Assembly (NCBI RefSeq): GCF_021532315.1
Contig: NZ_JAKGAO010000005.1
Coordinates: 62,001 to 126,000 of the forward strand
DNA length: 64,000 nucleotides
From: Paenibacillus tarimensis
Lineage (GTDB): Bacteria > Bacillota > Bacilli > Paenibacillales > Paenibacillaceae
Reading direction: 5' to 3'
Part shown: in pieces, positions 43,700-54,327 of the stretch
Layout of the letters: the number at the start of each line of letters is the position of its first letter
Position numbering within the stretch: the stretch's first letter is position 1
Notes under the pieces: generated by a model
The model's database searches: none
The model's input: only the letters and a program-made list of their open reading frames with translations
Told to the model about the DNA's origin: nothing
Program-made: the position numbers and the translations under genes

Positions 43700-46093
43700 A
43701 TGGATGCTGAAAGAGCCCGGGTAACGGTTGATATATACGGACATCAATACCGTCTTACTGGTCACAATAGTATAGATTATATGAAGCGTGTAGCAGCGTT
43801 GGTAGATGAGAATATGCATAAGCTTGCCAAAGGCTACCCGCATTTGGATATGCCCCGTCTGGCTGTGCTTTCGGCCGTTCACATGGCAGATGAAACAATT
43901 CGTCTGCGCCGGGAGAATGAGCGCCTGCTGGACGAGGAAGTCAGACGCAAGAAGCTGGCTGAAGAGCTGGAGGAGTCTGTCCGGCTGATTGCTAATCTGC
44001 AGGAGGAGCTGGCTGTTGTACGGCAGGGAGCTCAAGAGGAAGCGGCTAGGGTGCAGGTTGAGGCGGAAGAACGTCTGGCGGCTGCTGAGGCTATGTGGCG
44101 GAAGGAGACGGCTGAGCGGGAGGCGGAGTGGCTGGCGGAACGCGAGTCGCTGGACGCTGCTGTGCAGACTGAGCTTGCCCGCGTGCAAGCAGAGCGTGAG
44201 GAGAAAATTCGTGAAGCGCAGGAGGAGCTTCGGCTGGAGCGTGAAAAGCGGGAAGCGGAGCTTGCCGAGCTTGAAGCCCGCAAGAACGCTGAGCTGGAGG
44301 AGCAGCGCAGCAGCCGTCTTGAAGCGGAGGAGCAGCTGCAGCAGCTGCAGCTTGACCGCGAGAAGGAGCTGGCTGAGCTGGACGCCGAGAGGCAGTCTGA
44401 GCTTGCCGCTGAGCGTGAGCGTCTGGAGGCGGCTTTTGCCGCTGAACGGGAACGGTTTGAGGCAGAACGGACCCGTATGCTGGAAGCCGCTAAGGCCGAG
44501 CTGGCAAGCCGTGAAGCAGCGTTTAAAGAGGAACGTGAACAGCTGGAGGCCAAGCTTAGAGAACAGCTGGAGGAGCTGCAGCTAGAGCTCCTGATGGAAC
44601 GTGAAAGCCGGGAGCAATCTGCCGCTGAGCGGGAGGAAGCCTTCCGGAAGGATAAAGAACGAGCAGAAGCGGAGTTTCATCAGGAACGTGAGCAGCTGCG
44701 GGAGGCTTATGTACAGGACAAAGCCAAGCTGGAGGAGATTTGGCAGAGCAAGCTGAATGATCTGTCTCAAGCATATGAGCAGGAGAAGCAGCGGATAGCA
44801 CAGCAGGCCGCGGATGCGGAAGAGCAGGCTATGCGTGCGTATGAACAGGAAGAGGCGCTTCGCTCAATGCTGGAGAGTGTTGAAGAGCAGCTGCGCGACC
44901 GCGATGAACGGCTAGTCCGTGTAACCCGGGAGCTGAAATCTATGGAGGAGCAGGCGAAGAGCCGGGCGGAGCAAGCTGAGGCGCTGCATAAGCAGGCTGA
45001 AACACTGCAGTCGCAGCTCGCCGAGGCTCAGCAGGCGGTCAGCCGTTTGGAGGCCGACAAGCATTCGTTAGCAGACAGATTGTCCGAGCTTCAAAAGGAG
45101 GCCCAGCAGCGCGCGGCGGATGAACAGCAGCTGAAGGAGCAGCTGTCCCTGGTCAGGAGGAAGGCTGAGGAGGCCGACCAGTGGGTAGCTTTTGCAGAGC
45201 GGGCGGAAGAGGAGCGTAAGGCCTCCGAGCACAGGCTGGGTGAGGAAATTGCCAAATGGCGGGACGCCGCGGAAAGCTACCGCAGCGAATTGGACCAAAT
45301 CCGGAGCCAAATCGAAGCCGGACAAATGGAAGCTGCCGGCCTGCGCGAACAGCTGGAGCGCCTCAGCCGGGAGCGTGAGGAAGAACGTACTGAGCTGGAA
45401 CGGAAGGCGGCAGAGCTTCGCGAGGAAGCCGAGCTGGCGGAGCTGCAGGCAGAGGAAGAACGCGAAGCAAGAGAGCGGCAAGCGGCGGAGCTGCGTGAAC
45501 AGCTGGAGCGCCTCAGCCGGGAGCGCGAGGAAGAGCGTGCTGAGCTGGAGCGGAAGGCGGCAGAACTTCGCGAGGAGGCCGAGCTGGCGGAGCTGCAGGC
45601 AGCAGAAGAACGTGAAGCAAGAGAAGCAAAAGAGCGGCAAGCGGCGGAGCTGCGTGAACAGCTGGAGCGCCTCAGCCGGGAGCGTGAGGAAGAGCGTGCT
45701 GAGCTGGAGCGGAAGGCGGCAGAGCTTCGCGAGGAGGCTCAGCTGGCGGAGCTGCAGGCAGCACAAGAGCGTGAGGCGAGAGAACAGACAGCCGCTTCCC
45801 TCAGCGGTCAGCTGGAGCAGCTTGAGCAGGAGCGGATCAGGGAGCGGAAACGTATGGAACAGCAGTATGCAGCAAAGCTGACGGAGCTGGAGGGCACCCT
45901 CGAACGGCTGCATGAAACGCTGGAGCAGCATAGACTTGAGCGTTCCGAGGAGCGTATGGCCGCCGAAGAAGCAGCTGCAGCAATGGAGGCTGTCTATAAC
46001 CGTCTGGTCCGGGAGCATGATAAGCTGAAGGATGAATACACCAAGCTGCAAAATGAATACAATGAGTGGATTGAATTAATGGAGCAGAGCTGA
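43700..46093 (+). CDS. zapA: ZapA domain fused to giant coiled coil
   Basis: A 797-residue protein. Residues 1-75 match ZapA, the FtsZ-ring stabiliser: RVTVDIYGHQYRLTG, YMKRVAALVDENMHKL and LAVLSAVHMADETIRLR. Ordinary ZapA ends at about 85-100 residues, but here almost 700 residues rich in Glu, Arg, Ala, Leu and Gln follow in heptad pattern, an unbroken predicted coiled coil with three near-identical 50-53-residue repeats at 548-697. The position after pheT and before mutS2 is that of zapA in Firmicutes. ATG at 43700 has GGGGAGG twelve bases before. No signal peptide or membrane helix. Role in division is inferred from the N-terminal domain. Confidence 0.85.
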   Translation: MDAERARVTVDIYGHQYRLTGHNSIDYMKRVAALVDENMHKLAKGYPHLDMPRLAVLSAVHMADETIRLRRENERLLDEEVRRKKLAEELEESVRLIANLQEELAVVRQGAQEEAARVQVEAEERLAAAEAMWRKETAEREAEWLAERESLDAAVQTELARVQAEREEKIREAQEELRLEREKREAELAELEARKNAELEEQRSSRLEAEEQLQQLQLDREKELAELDAERQSELAAERERLEAAFAAERERFEAERTRMLEAAKAELASREAAFKEEREQLEAKLREQLEELQLELLMERESREQSAAEREEAFRKDKERAEAEFHQEREQLREAYVQDKAKLEEIWQSKLNDLSQAYEQEKQRIAQQAADAEEQAMRAYEQEEALRSMLESVEEQLRDRDERLVRVTRELKSMEEQAKSRAEQAEALHKQAETLQSQLAEAQQAVSRLEADKHSLADRLSELQKEAQQRAADEQQLKEQLSLVRRKAEEADQWVAFAERAEEERKASEHRLGEEIAKWRDAAESYRSELDQIRSQIEAGQMEAAGLREQLERLSREREEERTELERKAAELREEAELAELQAEEEREARERQAAELREQLERLSREREEERAELERKAAELREEAELAELQAAEEREAREAKERQAAELREQLERLSREREEERAELERKAAELREEAQLAELQAAQEREAREQTAASLSGQLEQLEQERIRERKRMEQQYAAKLTELEGTLERLHETLEQHRLERSEERMAAEEAAAAMEAVYNRLVREHDKLKDEYTKLQNEYNEWIELMEQS
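45341..45790 (+). repeat. Three tandem DNA repeats inside the zapA-like gene
   Basis: Units begin at 45341 (150 bases), 45491 (159 bases) and 45650 (about 140 bases before it diverges). Each encodes LREQLERLSREREEER followed by ELERKAAELREEA and LAELQA. Unit 2 has a nine-base insertion (AKE-type). The in-frame, near-identical DNA suggests recent duplication and possible copy-number variation. Confidence 0.85.
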
Positions 46094-46101
46094 ATAAATA
46101 C

Positions 46102-46143
46102 CCGCATCGGCGGCATGACGTTGCCTGCCGATGCGGTTTTTTT
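46102..46143 (+). terminator. Intrinsic terminator after zapA-like gene
   Basis: CCGCATCGGC (46102-46111) pairs with GCCGATGCGG (46127-46136), followed by seven T or more. Confidence 0.92.
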
Positions 46144-46163
46144 GGCTGTTATGCGGGCAAAAT

Positions 46164-46197
46164 AAAAAAGCCGTCCGCCACTTTGCTGGCAGACAGC
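46164..46197 (-). terminator. Intrinsic terminator of cupredoxin gene
   Basis: Eleven-pair stem (46170-46180 with 46187-46197, some G-T pairs); six A at 46164-46169 give the U tract on the minus strand. Confidence 0.8.
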
Positions 46198-46214
46198 TGC
46201 TGATTCATACCGTG

Positions 46215-46604
46215 TTATTGAACAATTAGCTTGGAGACCATCTTGACATGCCCGACGCCGCAAGGGATGCTGCAGGCGATCTGGTACTCTCCGGGTTTGT
46301 CGAAGCTTACCGTCTTTGGCTTGCCTTCGACAAGCTTGATCTGGCCAGCTATGTTAACGCCATGGACGCCTTGGACATTCTCAAGCACGATGGTAACAGG
46401 CTCTCCCTGCTTGACTACATATTCTTCTTGATCGAATTGAAAATTGCTTGCTTTGATAACAAGCTCGGATGCTGCTGTATCTGTCGTTTCTGTTATCCCG
46501 CCAGCTGTATTGATTGAACCGCTGTCGCTGCCGCTGCTGCCGCACGCTGCGAGTGTCAGCGCGAGAACGGCTGCAGCTGCGATGACGCTAAGTCTCTTGG
46601 CCAT
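46215..46604 (-). CDS. Cupredoxin lipoprotein with CuA-type site
   Basis: A 129-residue lipoprotein: signal peptide with lipobox TLAAC, a serine/threonine-rich linker, then a cupredoxin fold of about 95 residues (ELVIKASNFQFDQEEYVVKQ to the C-terminus). The metal loop CSIPCGVGHVKM follows CxxxCxxxHxxM, the spacing of the dinuclear CuA site of cytochrome oxidase subunit II, with a further histidine in GVHGVN. Unlike CoxB there are no membrane helices. Start at 46604 with GGAGGG eight bases before. Possible roles: electron carrier or copper delivery to an oxidase. Confidence 0.85.
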   Translation of the reverse strand: MAKRLSVIAAAAVLALTLAACGSSGSDSGSINTAGGITETTDTAASELVIKASNFQFDQEEYVVKQGEPVTIVLENVQGVHGVNIAGQIKLVEGKPKTVSFDKPGEYQIACSIPCGVGHVKMVSKLIVQ

Positions 46605-46735
46605 ATAGGAAGCCCTCCGTTCATAGCAGTGATTTTTTCTATCATGCTCATCTATTGTAGATGATTCTGAAGGAAAAATCAGTGACAAACTATTGAACGC
46701 CTGGCTGACAATGACGTATGTAATCCTGTTGATCC

Positions 46736-46781
46736 ATTAAAAAGTTAGCAGCCGCCTCTCATGACGGAAAGCACGGCTGCT
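46736..46781 (-). terminator. Intrinsic terminator of the 4TM protein gene
   Basis: AGCAGCCG (46747-46754) pairs with CGGCTGCT (46774-46781); AAAAA upstream gives the minus-strand U tract. Confidence 0.7.
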
Positions 46782-46790
46782 GTTTGAGGC

Positions 46791-47159
46791 TCATCTGCTC
46801 CGGCTGCGTTCACGACGGCCGGCGTCGTAAGGCGAGCTGACTGGAATGAACAGGTCGATGATACCTACGGCCAGCGCAGCCAGGATGGCACCAACCATCG
46901 TAACACGCACGTCTCCGACGATAAACTGGGCTACCCATATCACAACGGCGCTTGCCAGGAAGCCGACAATCCCACGGCCAAAAGGCGTGACCCGCTTGCC
47001 GAATACTCCTTCAATGATCCAACCGAGCAGGGCAATGACAACGGCGAGGAATAAGGCACTCCAGAAGCCGCCGACAGAAAAGCCGGGCACGAGAAACCCA
47101 ACGATCATTAACACCAGTGCTGCAACAATAAAACGGATAATTGTTCCAAGAAATTGCAT
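46791..47159 (-). CDS. Small 4-TM membrane protein (phage holin superfamily IV / YvlD-like)
   Basis: A 122-residue protein with four hydrophobic helices (FIVAALVLMIVGFLVPGFSV, ALFLAVVIALLGWIIEGVFG, IVGFLASAVVIWVAQFIVG, VTMVGAILAALAVGIIDLF) and a basic, arginine-rich tail. This is the pattern of the 4TM holin-like family present in many Firmicutes, for which a lytic role is not established. The start at 47159 has AAGGGG; a longer frame from 47216 lacks one. Divergent from mutS2. Confidence 0.8.
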   Translation of the reverse strand: MQFLGTIIRFIVAALVLMIVGFLVPGFSVGGFWSALFLAVVIALLGWIIEGVFGKRVTPFGRGIVGFLASAVVIWVAQFIVGDVRVTMVGAILAALAVGIIDLFIPVSSPYDAGRRERSRSR

Positions 47160-47313
47160 GGCTTGAGCCCCTTCCTGTATTGGAATGATGGATACGTCCG
47201 CATCCAATAGCTTCACCCGAAACCGGCTGGAGCATGTTTGGAAGGTTTCGTCAGCTCACGTGGCGCACGCGCGCGGCTTCGGCTATAATAAGGGACGAGA
47301 GGAGTTGTCGGTT

Positions 47314-49671
<2,358 letters not shown>

Positions 49672-49711
49672 GAGAGCCTGCAGGCAGAGGCTTGCGAGAG
49701 GGGAGATAGGA

Positions 49712-50134
49712 ATGGTTCACGCCGTAGATTCACTGCTCGATAACCCATATTTTGAGACGCTCGCTTACTTATCGGTTGCTGTGCTTGCTCTGATTGTTTT
49801 TTTGTACATCTTTGAGGTTGTCACCCGGTATAACTGCTGGGAAGAGATCCGCAAGGGCAATCTGGCAGTAGCCATGGCAACCGGCGGTAAAATATTCGGG
49901 ATATGCAATATCTTCCGTTTCTCAATAGAAGCGGGCGATTCCGTATACGAGAGCATGATCTGGGCCGCATTTGGCTTTGTTCTGCTGCTTGCAGCTTATT
50001 TTCTGTTTGAATTTATGACCCCCGTTTTCCGGATTGATGAGGAAATCGAGAAGGACAATAAAGCGGTAGGCTTTATTGCCATGATTTTATCGGTATCGCT
50101 TTCCTATGTGATCGGGGCTGCCGTCATTTTTTAA
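49712..50134 (+). CDS. yshE: DUF350 membrane protein (YshE-like)
   Basis: A 140-residue protein with four membrane segments (residues 16-36, 50-65, 83-100, 118-140) and RIDEEIEKDNKAVGFI in the third loop, matching DUF350. In Bacillus subtilis yshE also follows the mutS2 gene, which supports the assignment. Function unknown. GAGGGGAG precedes the ATG. Confidence 0.88.
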   Translation: MVHAVDSLLDNPYFETLAYLSVAVLALIVFLYIFEVVTRYNCWEEIRKGNLAVAMATGGKIFGICNIFRFSIEAGDSVYESMIWAAFGFVLLLAAYFLFEFMTPVFRIDEEIEKDNKAVGFIAMILSVSLSYVIGAAVIF

Positions 50135-50159
50135 CCTTCATAAAAGGAGTAACAAGGCA

Positions 50160-50312
50160 TTGAAGTATTTATGGGGAACGCTGTTTGTACTGGCACTTCT
50201 GTTTGTAATAATCGGAGTTGTCTATTGGGTTGGAATGGAAGAGGAAGGGGAGAACGCAAATGGAAGAACCGGTCATTTGTCCGTGGTGTCACACGGAAAT
50301 CGTCTGGGATGA
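50160..50312 (+). CDS. Small single-pass membrane protein, 50 residues
   Basis: TTG start at 50160 with AAAAGGAG about ten bases upstream. The product begins MKYLWGTLFVLALLFVIIGV, one strong membrane helix followed by an acidic turn (GMEEEGENANG) and a basic tail. It overlaps the start of the zinc-ribbon gene by 53 bases in another frame, and follows the DUF350 gene by 25 bases. Unknown function; the ribosome site and operon position support it being expressed. Confidence 0.55.
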   Translation: MKYLWGTLFVLALLFVIIGVVYWVGMEEEGENANGRTGHLSVVSHGNRLG

Positions 50313-50808
50313 GGAGCTCGGTCCTGAGGAGCACTGCCCGCACTGTGAGAATGAATTAAATGCGTACCGCACGATCAGCCTGGAGCTGGACGGGGAAGAA
50401 GAGAACGAAGATTCCCCGCAGTCGCAGGTTAAGGAACGGAAAGCGCGATATGGCAGGGATGAGGAGCAGGAAGATACGCTGGATGAGTTTCCATACGGCG
50501 GATACCGGGAGATTAGTCCTGCGCAGATGATGCTTCAGGGAAAAGTGGAAGCCATCCTTGACGGACAGGATGAAGTGCCGGAATGCCCTTCCTGCCGGGA
50601 ATACATGCTTGAGGCTGGTGTACAGGCGATTGGGCCTGAAGGCTTCACGGCCAAGGTTGATAAGCAGAGCGGCGAGCCCCTGCTGGACGCCTCCTTCGGG
50701 GTCATCTGGTATGTATGCCCTTCGTGCTTCCAGACGTCCAGCCGCCTTGCTGGGGCGGACAGGGAGAAGCTGCTTCGGCGCATAGCGGCTAGAGAGGCAA
50801 CGGAATAA
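50260..50808 (+). CDS. Zinc-ribbon protein, hypothetical
   Basis: A 182-residue soluble protein with two zinc-binding pairs: CPWCHTE and CPHCENE near residues 7-32, and CPSCREYM with CPSCFQTS near 108 and 156, i.e. one ribbon at each end. The middle is acidic (EEENEDSPQSQ). ATG at 50260 follows GGGGAG. Probably co-transcribed with the DUF350 gene and the small membrane peptide. Function unknown. Confidence 0.8.
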   Translation: MEEPVICPWCHTEIVWDEELGPEEHCPHCENELNAYRTISLELDGEEENEDSPQSQVKERKARYGRDEEQEDTLDEFPYGGYREISPAQMMLQGKVEAILDGQDEVPECPSCREYMLEAGVQAIGPEGFTAKVDKQSGEPLLDASFGVIWYVCPSCFQTSSRLAGADREKLLRRIAAREATE

Positions 50809-50893
50809 ACGGCTCTGCCAGTTACTGGGCAGCATGCCTCCCTTCCTGCCGGGGTATCTTACCTGAGGTATACACGGAACGGGAGGCATGCAT

Positions 50894-52207
50894 ATGGAGC
50901 AGGGAAAACATACGGTACGTTCCCGTCTTGCTGCTGCGGCTTACCGCTTGCCGAGAACAGGCGGAGGAGCCGGCTCGCAGGAGGGAAACCCGGAAGCGGC
51001 CGGGAGGCTGGATAAGCAGGCTGTTCTTCTATTAATTGTACAGAGCCTGCATGGCATAGCAACAGCGCTTTCAGGTACTTTTGTACCCGTATATCTGTGG
51101 AAGGCAAGCCAATCCTTCAGCGCAATCGGATGGTTTACCCTCAGCCAGCATCTGATTTCAGGCCTGACCTTTTGGCTGGTGGGCAAATGGGTGAAAGAAT
51201 ATAACAAGATGAACAGTCTAAGGGCGGGAGTAGTGCTATCCGGCCTTTTCTATTCCAGCGTCCTGCTGCTCGGCAAGCAGGCTGCGCAGTATGTCGTGCT
51301 GCTTGGCATGCTGAATGGAGTCGCACTTGGATTTTTCTGGATGGCTTATAATGTCGTTTATTTCGAGATCACCGAGCCGGATAACCGGGACCGGTTCAAC
51401 GGATGGGCAGGCCTGCTTGGCTCGGGAGCCGGGATCGTGGCCCCGTGGCTGTCCGGTCTTGTGATCGGTCTGATGAGCGGAGACCGGGGTTACCGGATTA
51501 TTTTTACGGTATCGCTGGTCATATTCGGTATTGCTACGCTGCTCAGCTTCTTCCTGGCCAGACGGGAATCAGTAGGCAAGTACGAATGGCTGTACGGGTT
51601 CCGTGAGCTCGGCAGGGAGAGGAGTCTGTGGCGCAGTGTTACACCTGCTCTGTTCATGCAGGGGATGCGCGAAGGGGTGTTTATGTTCCTGCTCGGTCTG
51701 CTGGTATTCCTGTCAACCGGAAGGGAGCAGAGTCTGGGGAACTTCACATTCTGGACCTCACTTGTGGGGCTAATGAGCTTCCTGCTGATCGGCAGACGTC
51801 TGAACCCCCGCAACCGGAGCAAGGCCATGTTTGTTGGTACAGCCATTCTTGCAGCTTCCACGACATTGCTGCTGGCAGGGACAGAATTCTATACGCTCCT
51901 GACGCTCGGTGTGGCGATAGCGGTATTTATGCCGCTCTATGTCATTCCAATGACATCGGCTGTATTTGATATGATCGGATCAACGAAGGAAAGTGCGGTA
52001 CACCGTGAGGAACTGATTGTGCTGCGGGAGGCCGCGTTGATTACGGGACGGAGCGTGGGGCTTATCATCTTCCTCGCTGTTGTTGCAGCAACCGATTCCA
52101 AGACAGCGTTAACCTGGCTGCTTATAGCTATTGGCGCTGCGCCGCTGCCCGCCTGGCTGTTCATGCGCAAGCTGCTTACCCGTTCTGCCGGCAGACGGCC
52201 GGTTTGA
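50894..52207 (+). CDS. MFS transporter
   Basis: A 437-residue protein with about 12 membrane helices after a 40-residue soluble N-terminus. MFS features include the cytosolic KWVKEYNKMNSLRAG loop between helices 2 and 3 and PDNRDRFNGWAGLLGSGAGIVAPWLSG near residues 158-184. ATG 50894 fits the GGGAGG seven bases before it better than the ATG at 50888. Substrate unknown. The next gene starts 47 bases downstream. Confidence 0.85.
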   Translation: MEQGKHTVRSRLAAAAYRLPRTGGGAGSQEGNPEAAGRLDKQAVLLLIVQSLHGIATALSGTFVPVYLWKASQSFSAIGWFTLSQHLISGLTFWLVGKWVKEYNKMNSLRAGVVLSGLFYSSVLLLGKQAAQYVVLLGMLNGVALGFFWMAYNVVYFEITEPDNRDRFNGWAGLLGSGAGIVAPWLSGLVIGLMSGDRGYRIIFTVSLVIFGIATLLSFFLARRESVGKYEWLYGFRELGRERSLWRSVTPALFMQGMREGVFMFLLGLLVFLSTGREQSLGNFTFWTSLVGLMSFLLIGRRLNPRNRSKAMFVGTAILAASTTLLLAGTEFYTLLTLGVAIAVFMPLYVIPMTSAVFDMIGSTKESAVHREELIVLREAALITGRSVGLIIFLAVVAATDSKTALTWLLIAIGAAPLPAWLFMRKLLTRSAGRRPV

Positions 52208-52254
52208 AGACGAGCACAGGCATTGGTGTAACGCCGGGGAAGGAGAATCTTAAC

Positions 52255-53169
52255 ATGGTACGTGTAGTGAACAATATTGCAGAACTAATTGGAAATACTC
52301 CTGCGGTGAGGCTGCATTCGACGGCCCCGGATTCAGGCGAGGTGCTGGTAAAGCTCGAGCGCTTCAATCCAAGCGGTAGCGTTAAGGACCGGGCGGCTTT
52401 CTCGCTGATCCGGGCAGCGGAGGAGAGCGGCCTTCTGCAGCCCGGGGGCACGATTATTGAGCCGACAAGCGGCAACACGGGTATCGGTCTGGCAATGAAT
52501 GCGGCAGTACGGGGCTACCGGTTAATTCTTGTGATGCCGGATAATATGACAATTGAACGGATCCGGCTCGTCCGCGCTTATGGAGCGGAGGTTGTGCTGA
52601 CGCCCGCCGCAGAGCGGATGCCGGGTGCCATCCGTAAAGCGCTGGAGCTGCAGGCAGAAATTCCCGGAAGCATCATACCGAATCAATTCGAGAATGAAGC
52701 CAACCCAGCCATTCACCGCACGACCACGGCAGAAGAGATTATTCGGCAGACGGGAGGCAGGCTGGACGCCTTTGTTGCTACGGCTGGTACGGGGGGGACG
52801 ATCACCGGAACCGGCGAGGCTCTGAAGGAACGCCTGCCGGAACTATTTATTGCTGTTGTCGAACCGGAAGGCTCACCCGTTCTGTCCGGGGGCTGCCCGG
52901 GCCCGCATAAGCTCGTTGGTACGAGTCCGGGATTTGTACCCGCTATCCTCAATACCGGCATCTACGATGAGATCATCCGGGTAACGGATGAAGCTGCGCT
53001 GGATACGATGAAAATGCTGGCCAGGCAGGAAGGTCTGCTGCTGGGTCCGTCGTCAGGAGCATCTGTTTGGGCCGCTATGCGGGTAGCTGAGAGGCTTGGC
53101 ACAGGCAAGCGAGTTCTCTGCATCGCCCCAGATACCGGTGAACGTTACTTGAGCATGAATATTTTCTAG
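52255..53169 (+). CDS. cysK: Cysteine synthase family protein (O-acetylserine sulfhydrylase)
   Basis: A 304-residue PLP enzyme. The PLP lysine is in NPSGSVKDRAA (K43), the substrate loop is TSGNTGIGLAM near residues 69-79, and the phosphate-binding glycine loop is TAGTGGTITGTG near 177-188. It makes cysteine from O-acetylserine and sulfide; paralogues act on other donors, so CysK is likely but not certain. Start at 52255 with AAGGAG nine bases before. Its stop codon overlaps the stop of the convergent cotH gene. Confidence 0.9.
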   Translation: MVRVVNNIAELIGNTPAVRLHSTAPDSGEVLVKLERFNPSGSVKDRAAFSLIRAAEESGLLQPGGTIIEPTSGNTGIGLAMNAAVRGYRLILVMPDNMTIERIRLVRAYGAEVVLTPAAERMPGAIRKALELQAEIPGSIIPNQFENEANPAIHRTTTAEEIIRQTGGRLDAFVATAGTGGTITGTGEALKERLPELFIAVVEPEGSPVLSGGCPGPHKLVGTSPGFVPAILNTGIYDEIIRVTDEAALDTMKMLARQEGLLLGPSSGASVWAAMRVAERLGTGKRVLCIAPDTGERYLSMNIF

Positions 53170-54236
53170 AGCCAGCGCTTCAGCTCATATAGGATAATAC
53201 GCCGCCTTTCCCGGATGTACTGACGGATGAAGGACGGCTCTTTTTCAAATTCGTGATAACTGAAGGGTCTCGTACGATCCAGGCGAACAGATGGACGGAT
53301 AGTCCGGTACATGCGTTCTATAACAGAGCTTATGGCGACAGTGTTGAAAGGATGCCGCAGCAGTCTCCGCAGCAGCTTGCGGTATGCGGCTCTGTAAGCC
53401 GGAATGGAGAGCACCTTCCTTGTCAGCTTGTTGTAGCCCCTAATGCTGACCAGACCGCTGCCGCAGGGCTTGCCAAAGCAATTGCGCCCCCAAGTCCCCT
53501 CGTAATCCCATGGCACTATCCGGTATTTGCCGGAGCGTGCTTCCTCGTATAGAGCATAATTCTGCTCGAAGCCGTCGTAGTTTCCAGTGAGAACCGCACC
53601 GGCCAGCCAAGTTAAATAATTCCCGATATCCAGTTTCTTCCGGAGCATATTGTGCAGCGTAGGTCCTTGAAGACGATTGATCGAGCGGATAAAATGATCT
53701 AATCTGCGAACTGCCGCAGGTCCGCCTGCCACAAGCTCGTAACCGGGAAGGTGAGAACGAGCGCGGCCGCGGCTTGCCCGATAGGAAAAATCAGCTTGGT
53801 CAGTGACCGCATACAATATGGCACGGCACGGTATGTGGCGCGAGGCGAAGAAAGTAGGTGAGACAGCTTCGATCTCAAGATAAACGCCAAGCGGCTGGCC
53901 ATTGACGGCTAGCTGGCAGTGGCGCGTTTTGGGAGCAGGCACGCCAATCTGGTTAAAGAAGTGGAAGGAGAGGGCGTTACGGATCATGGAAGGATCTTCG
54001 TATTCCGCATTCCAATGGAAGGTATGGCCGTCCTTTATCCGCAGCTCATAGGATTTCTTGGGACAGCTCCTGGTATGCCCGCCCCGGATCATCAGGGAGG
54101 CGTGGTAGCTACGTCTTCCGCTCGTAATGATGACTGGTATCCGGATGGATTCCGAAGCGCTCCGGTGGATAAGCGCCCACTGAGACGGCGGGGCGGTAAT
54201 GTGCCGGATGGGAAGCGGTAAACGGGTGGAAGTCAT
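53166..54236 (-). CDS. cotH: CotH-family spore coat protein kinase
   Basis: A 356-residue CotH-type kinase. RGGHTRSCPKKSYELRI near residues 50-66 contains the ATP-binding lysine region; NYDGFEQNYALYEEARSGKYRIVPWDYEGTWG near 225-255 holds the catalytic and metal-binding aspartates (DYEGTWGRN). CotH phosphorylates coat proteins such as CotB and CotG during sporulation. The start at 54236 has GGAGGGG; the longer frame has none. It ends convergently against cysK with overlapping stop codons and sits beside other coat-like genes. Confidence 0.88.
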   Translation of the reverse strand: MTSTRLPLPIRHITAPPSQWALIHRSASESIRIPVIITSGRRSYHASLMIRGGHTRSCPKKSYELRIKDGHTFHWNAEYEDPSMIRNALSFHFFNQIGVPAPKTRHCQLAVNGQPLGVYLEIEAVSPTFFASRHIPCRAILYAVTDQADFSYRASRGRARSHLPGYELVAGGPAAVRRLDHFIRSINRLQGPTLHNMLRKKLDIGNYLTWLAGAVLTGNYDGFEQNYALYEEARSGKYRIVPWDYEGTWGRNCFGKPCGSGLVSIRGYNKLTRKVLSIPAYRAAYRKLLRRLLRHPFNTVAISSVIERMYRTIRPSVRLDRTRPFSYHEFEKEPSFIRQYIRERRRIILYELKRWL

Positions 54237-54273
54237 GAGGTCCCCTCCTGGGTTGGTCGAAATGTTTACATAC

Positions 54274-54303
54274 AAAAGCCTATCGTCACCTGACGATAGG
54301 CTT
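54274..54303 (-). terminator. Intrinsic terminator between the basic protein gene and cotH
   Basis: AAGCCTATCGTC (54276-54287) pairs with GACGATAGGCTT (54292-54303); TTTTG follows on the minus strand. Confidence 0.8.
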
Positions 54304-54327
54304 ATTTTAATAAACAGCATATTCTGG

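Noticed and set aside
45341-45790. Repeat considered as CRISPR or mobile element
   Set aside because: The units are 150-159 bases long, contiguous and in frame within one protein; no spacers or terminal inverted repeats.
45068-46051. Long open frame on the minus strand opposite the zapA-like coiled coil (327 codons, leucine-rich)
   Set aside because: It mirrors the repetitive GAG/CTG codons of the plus-strand coiled coil; no ribosome site and no recognised protein.
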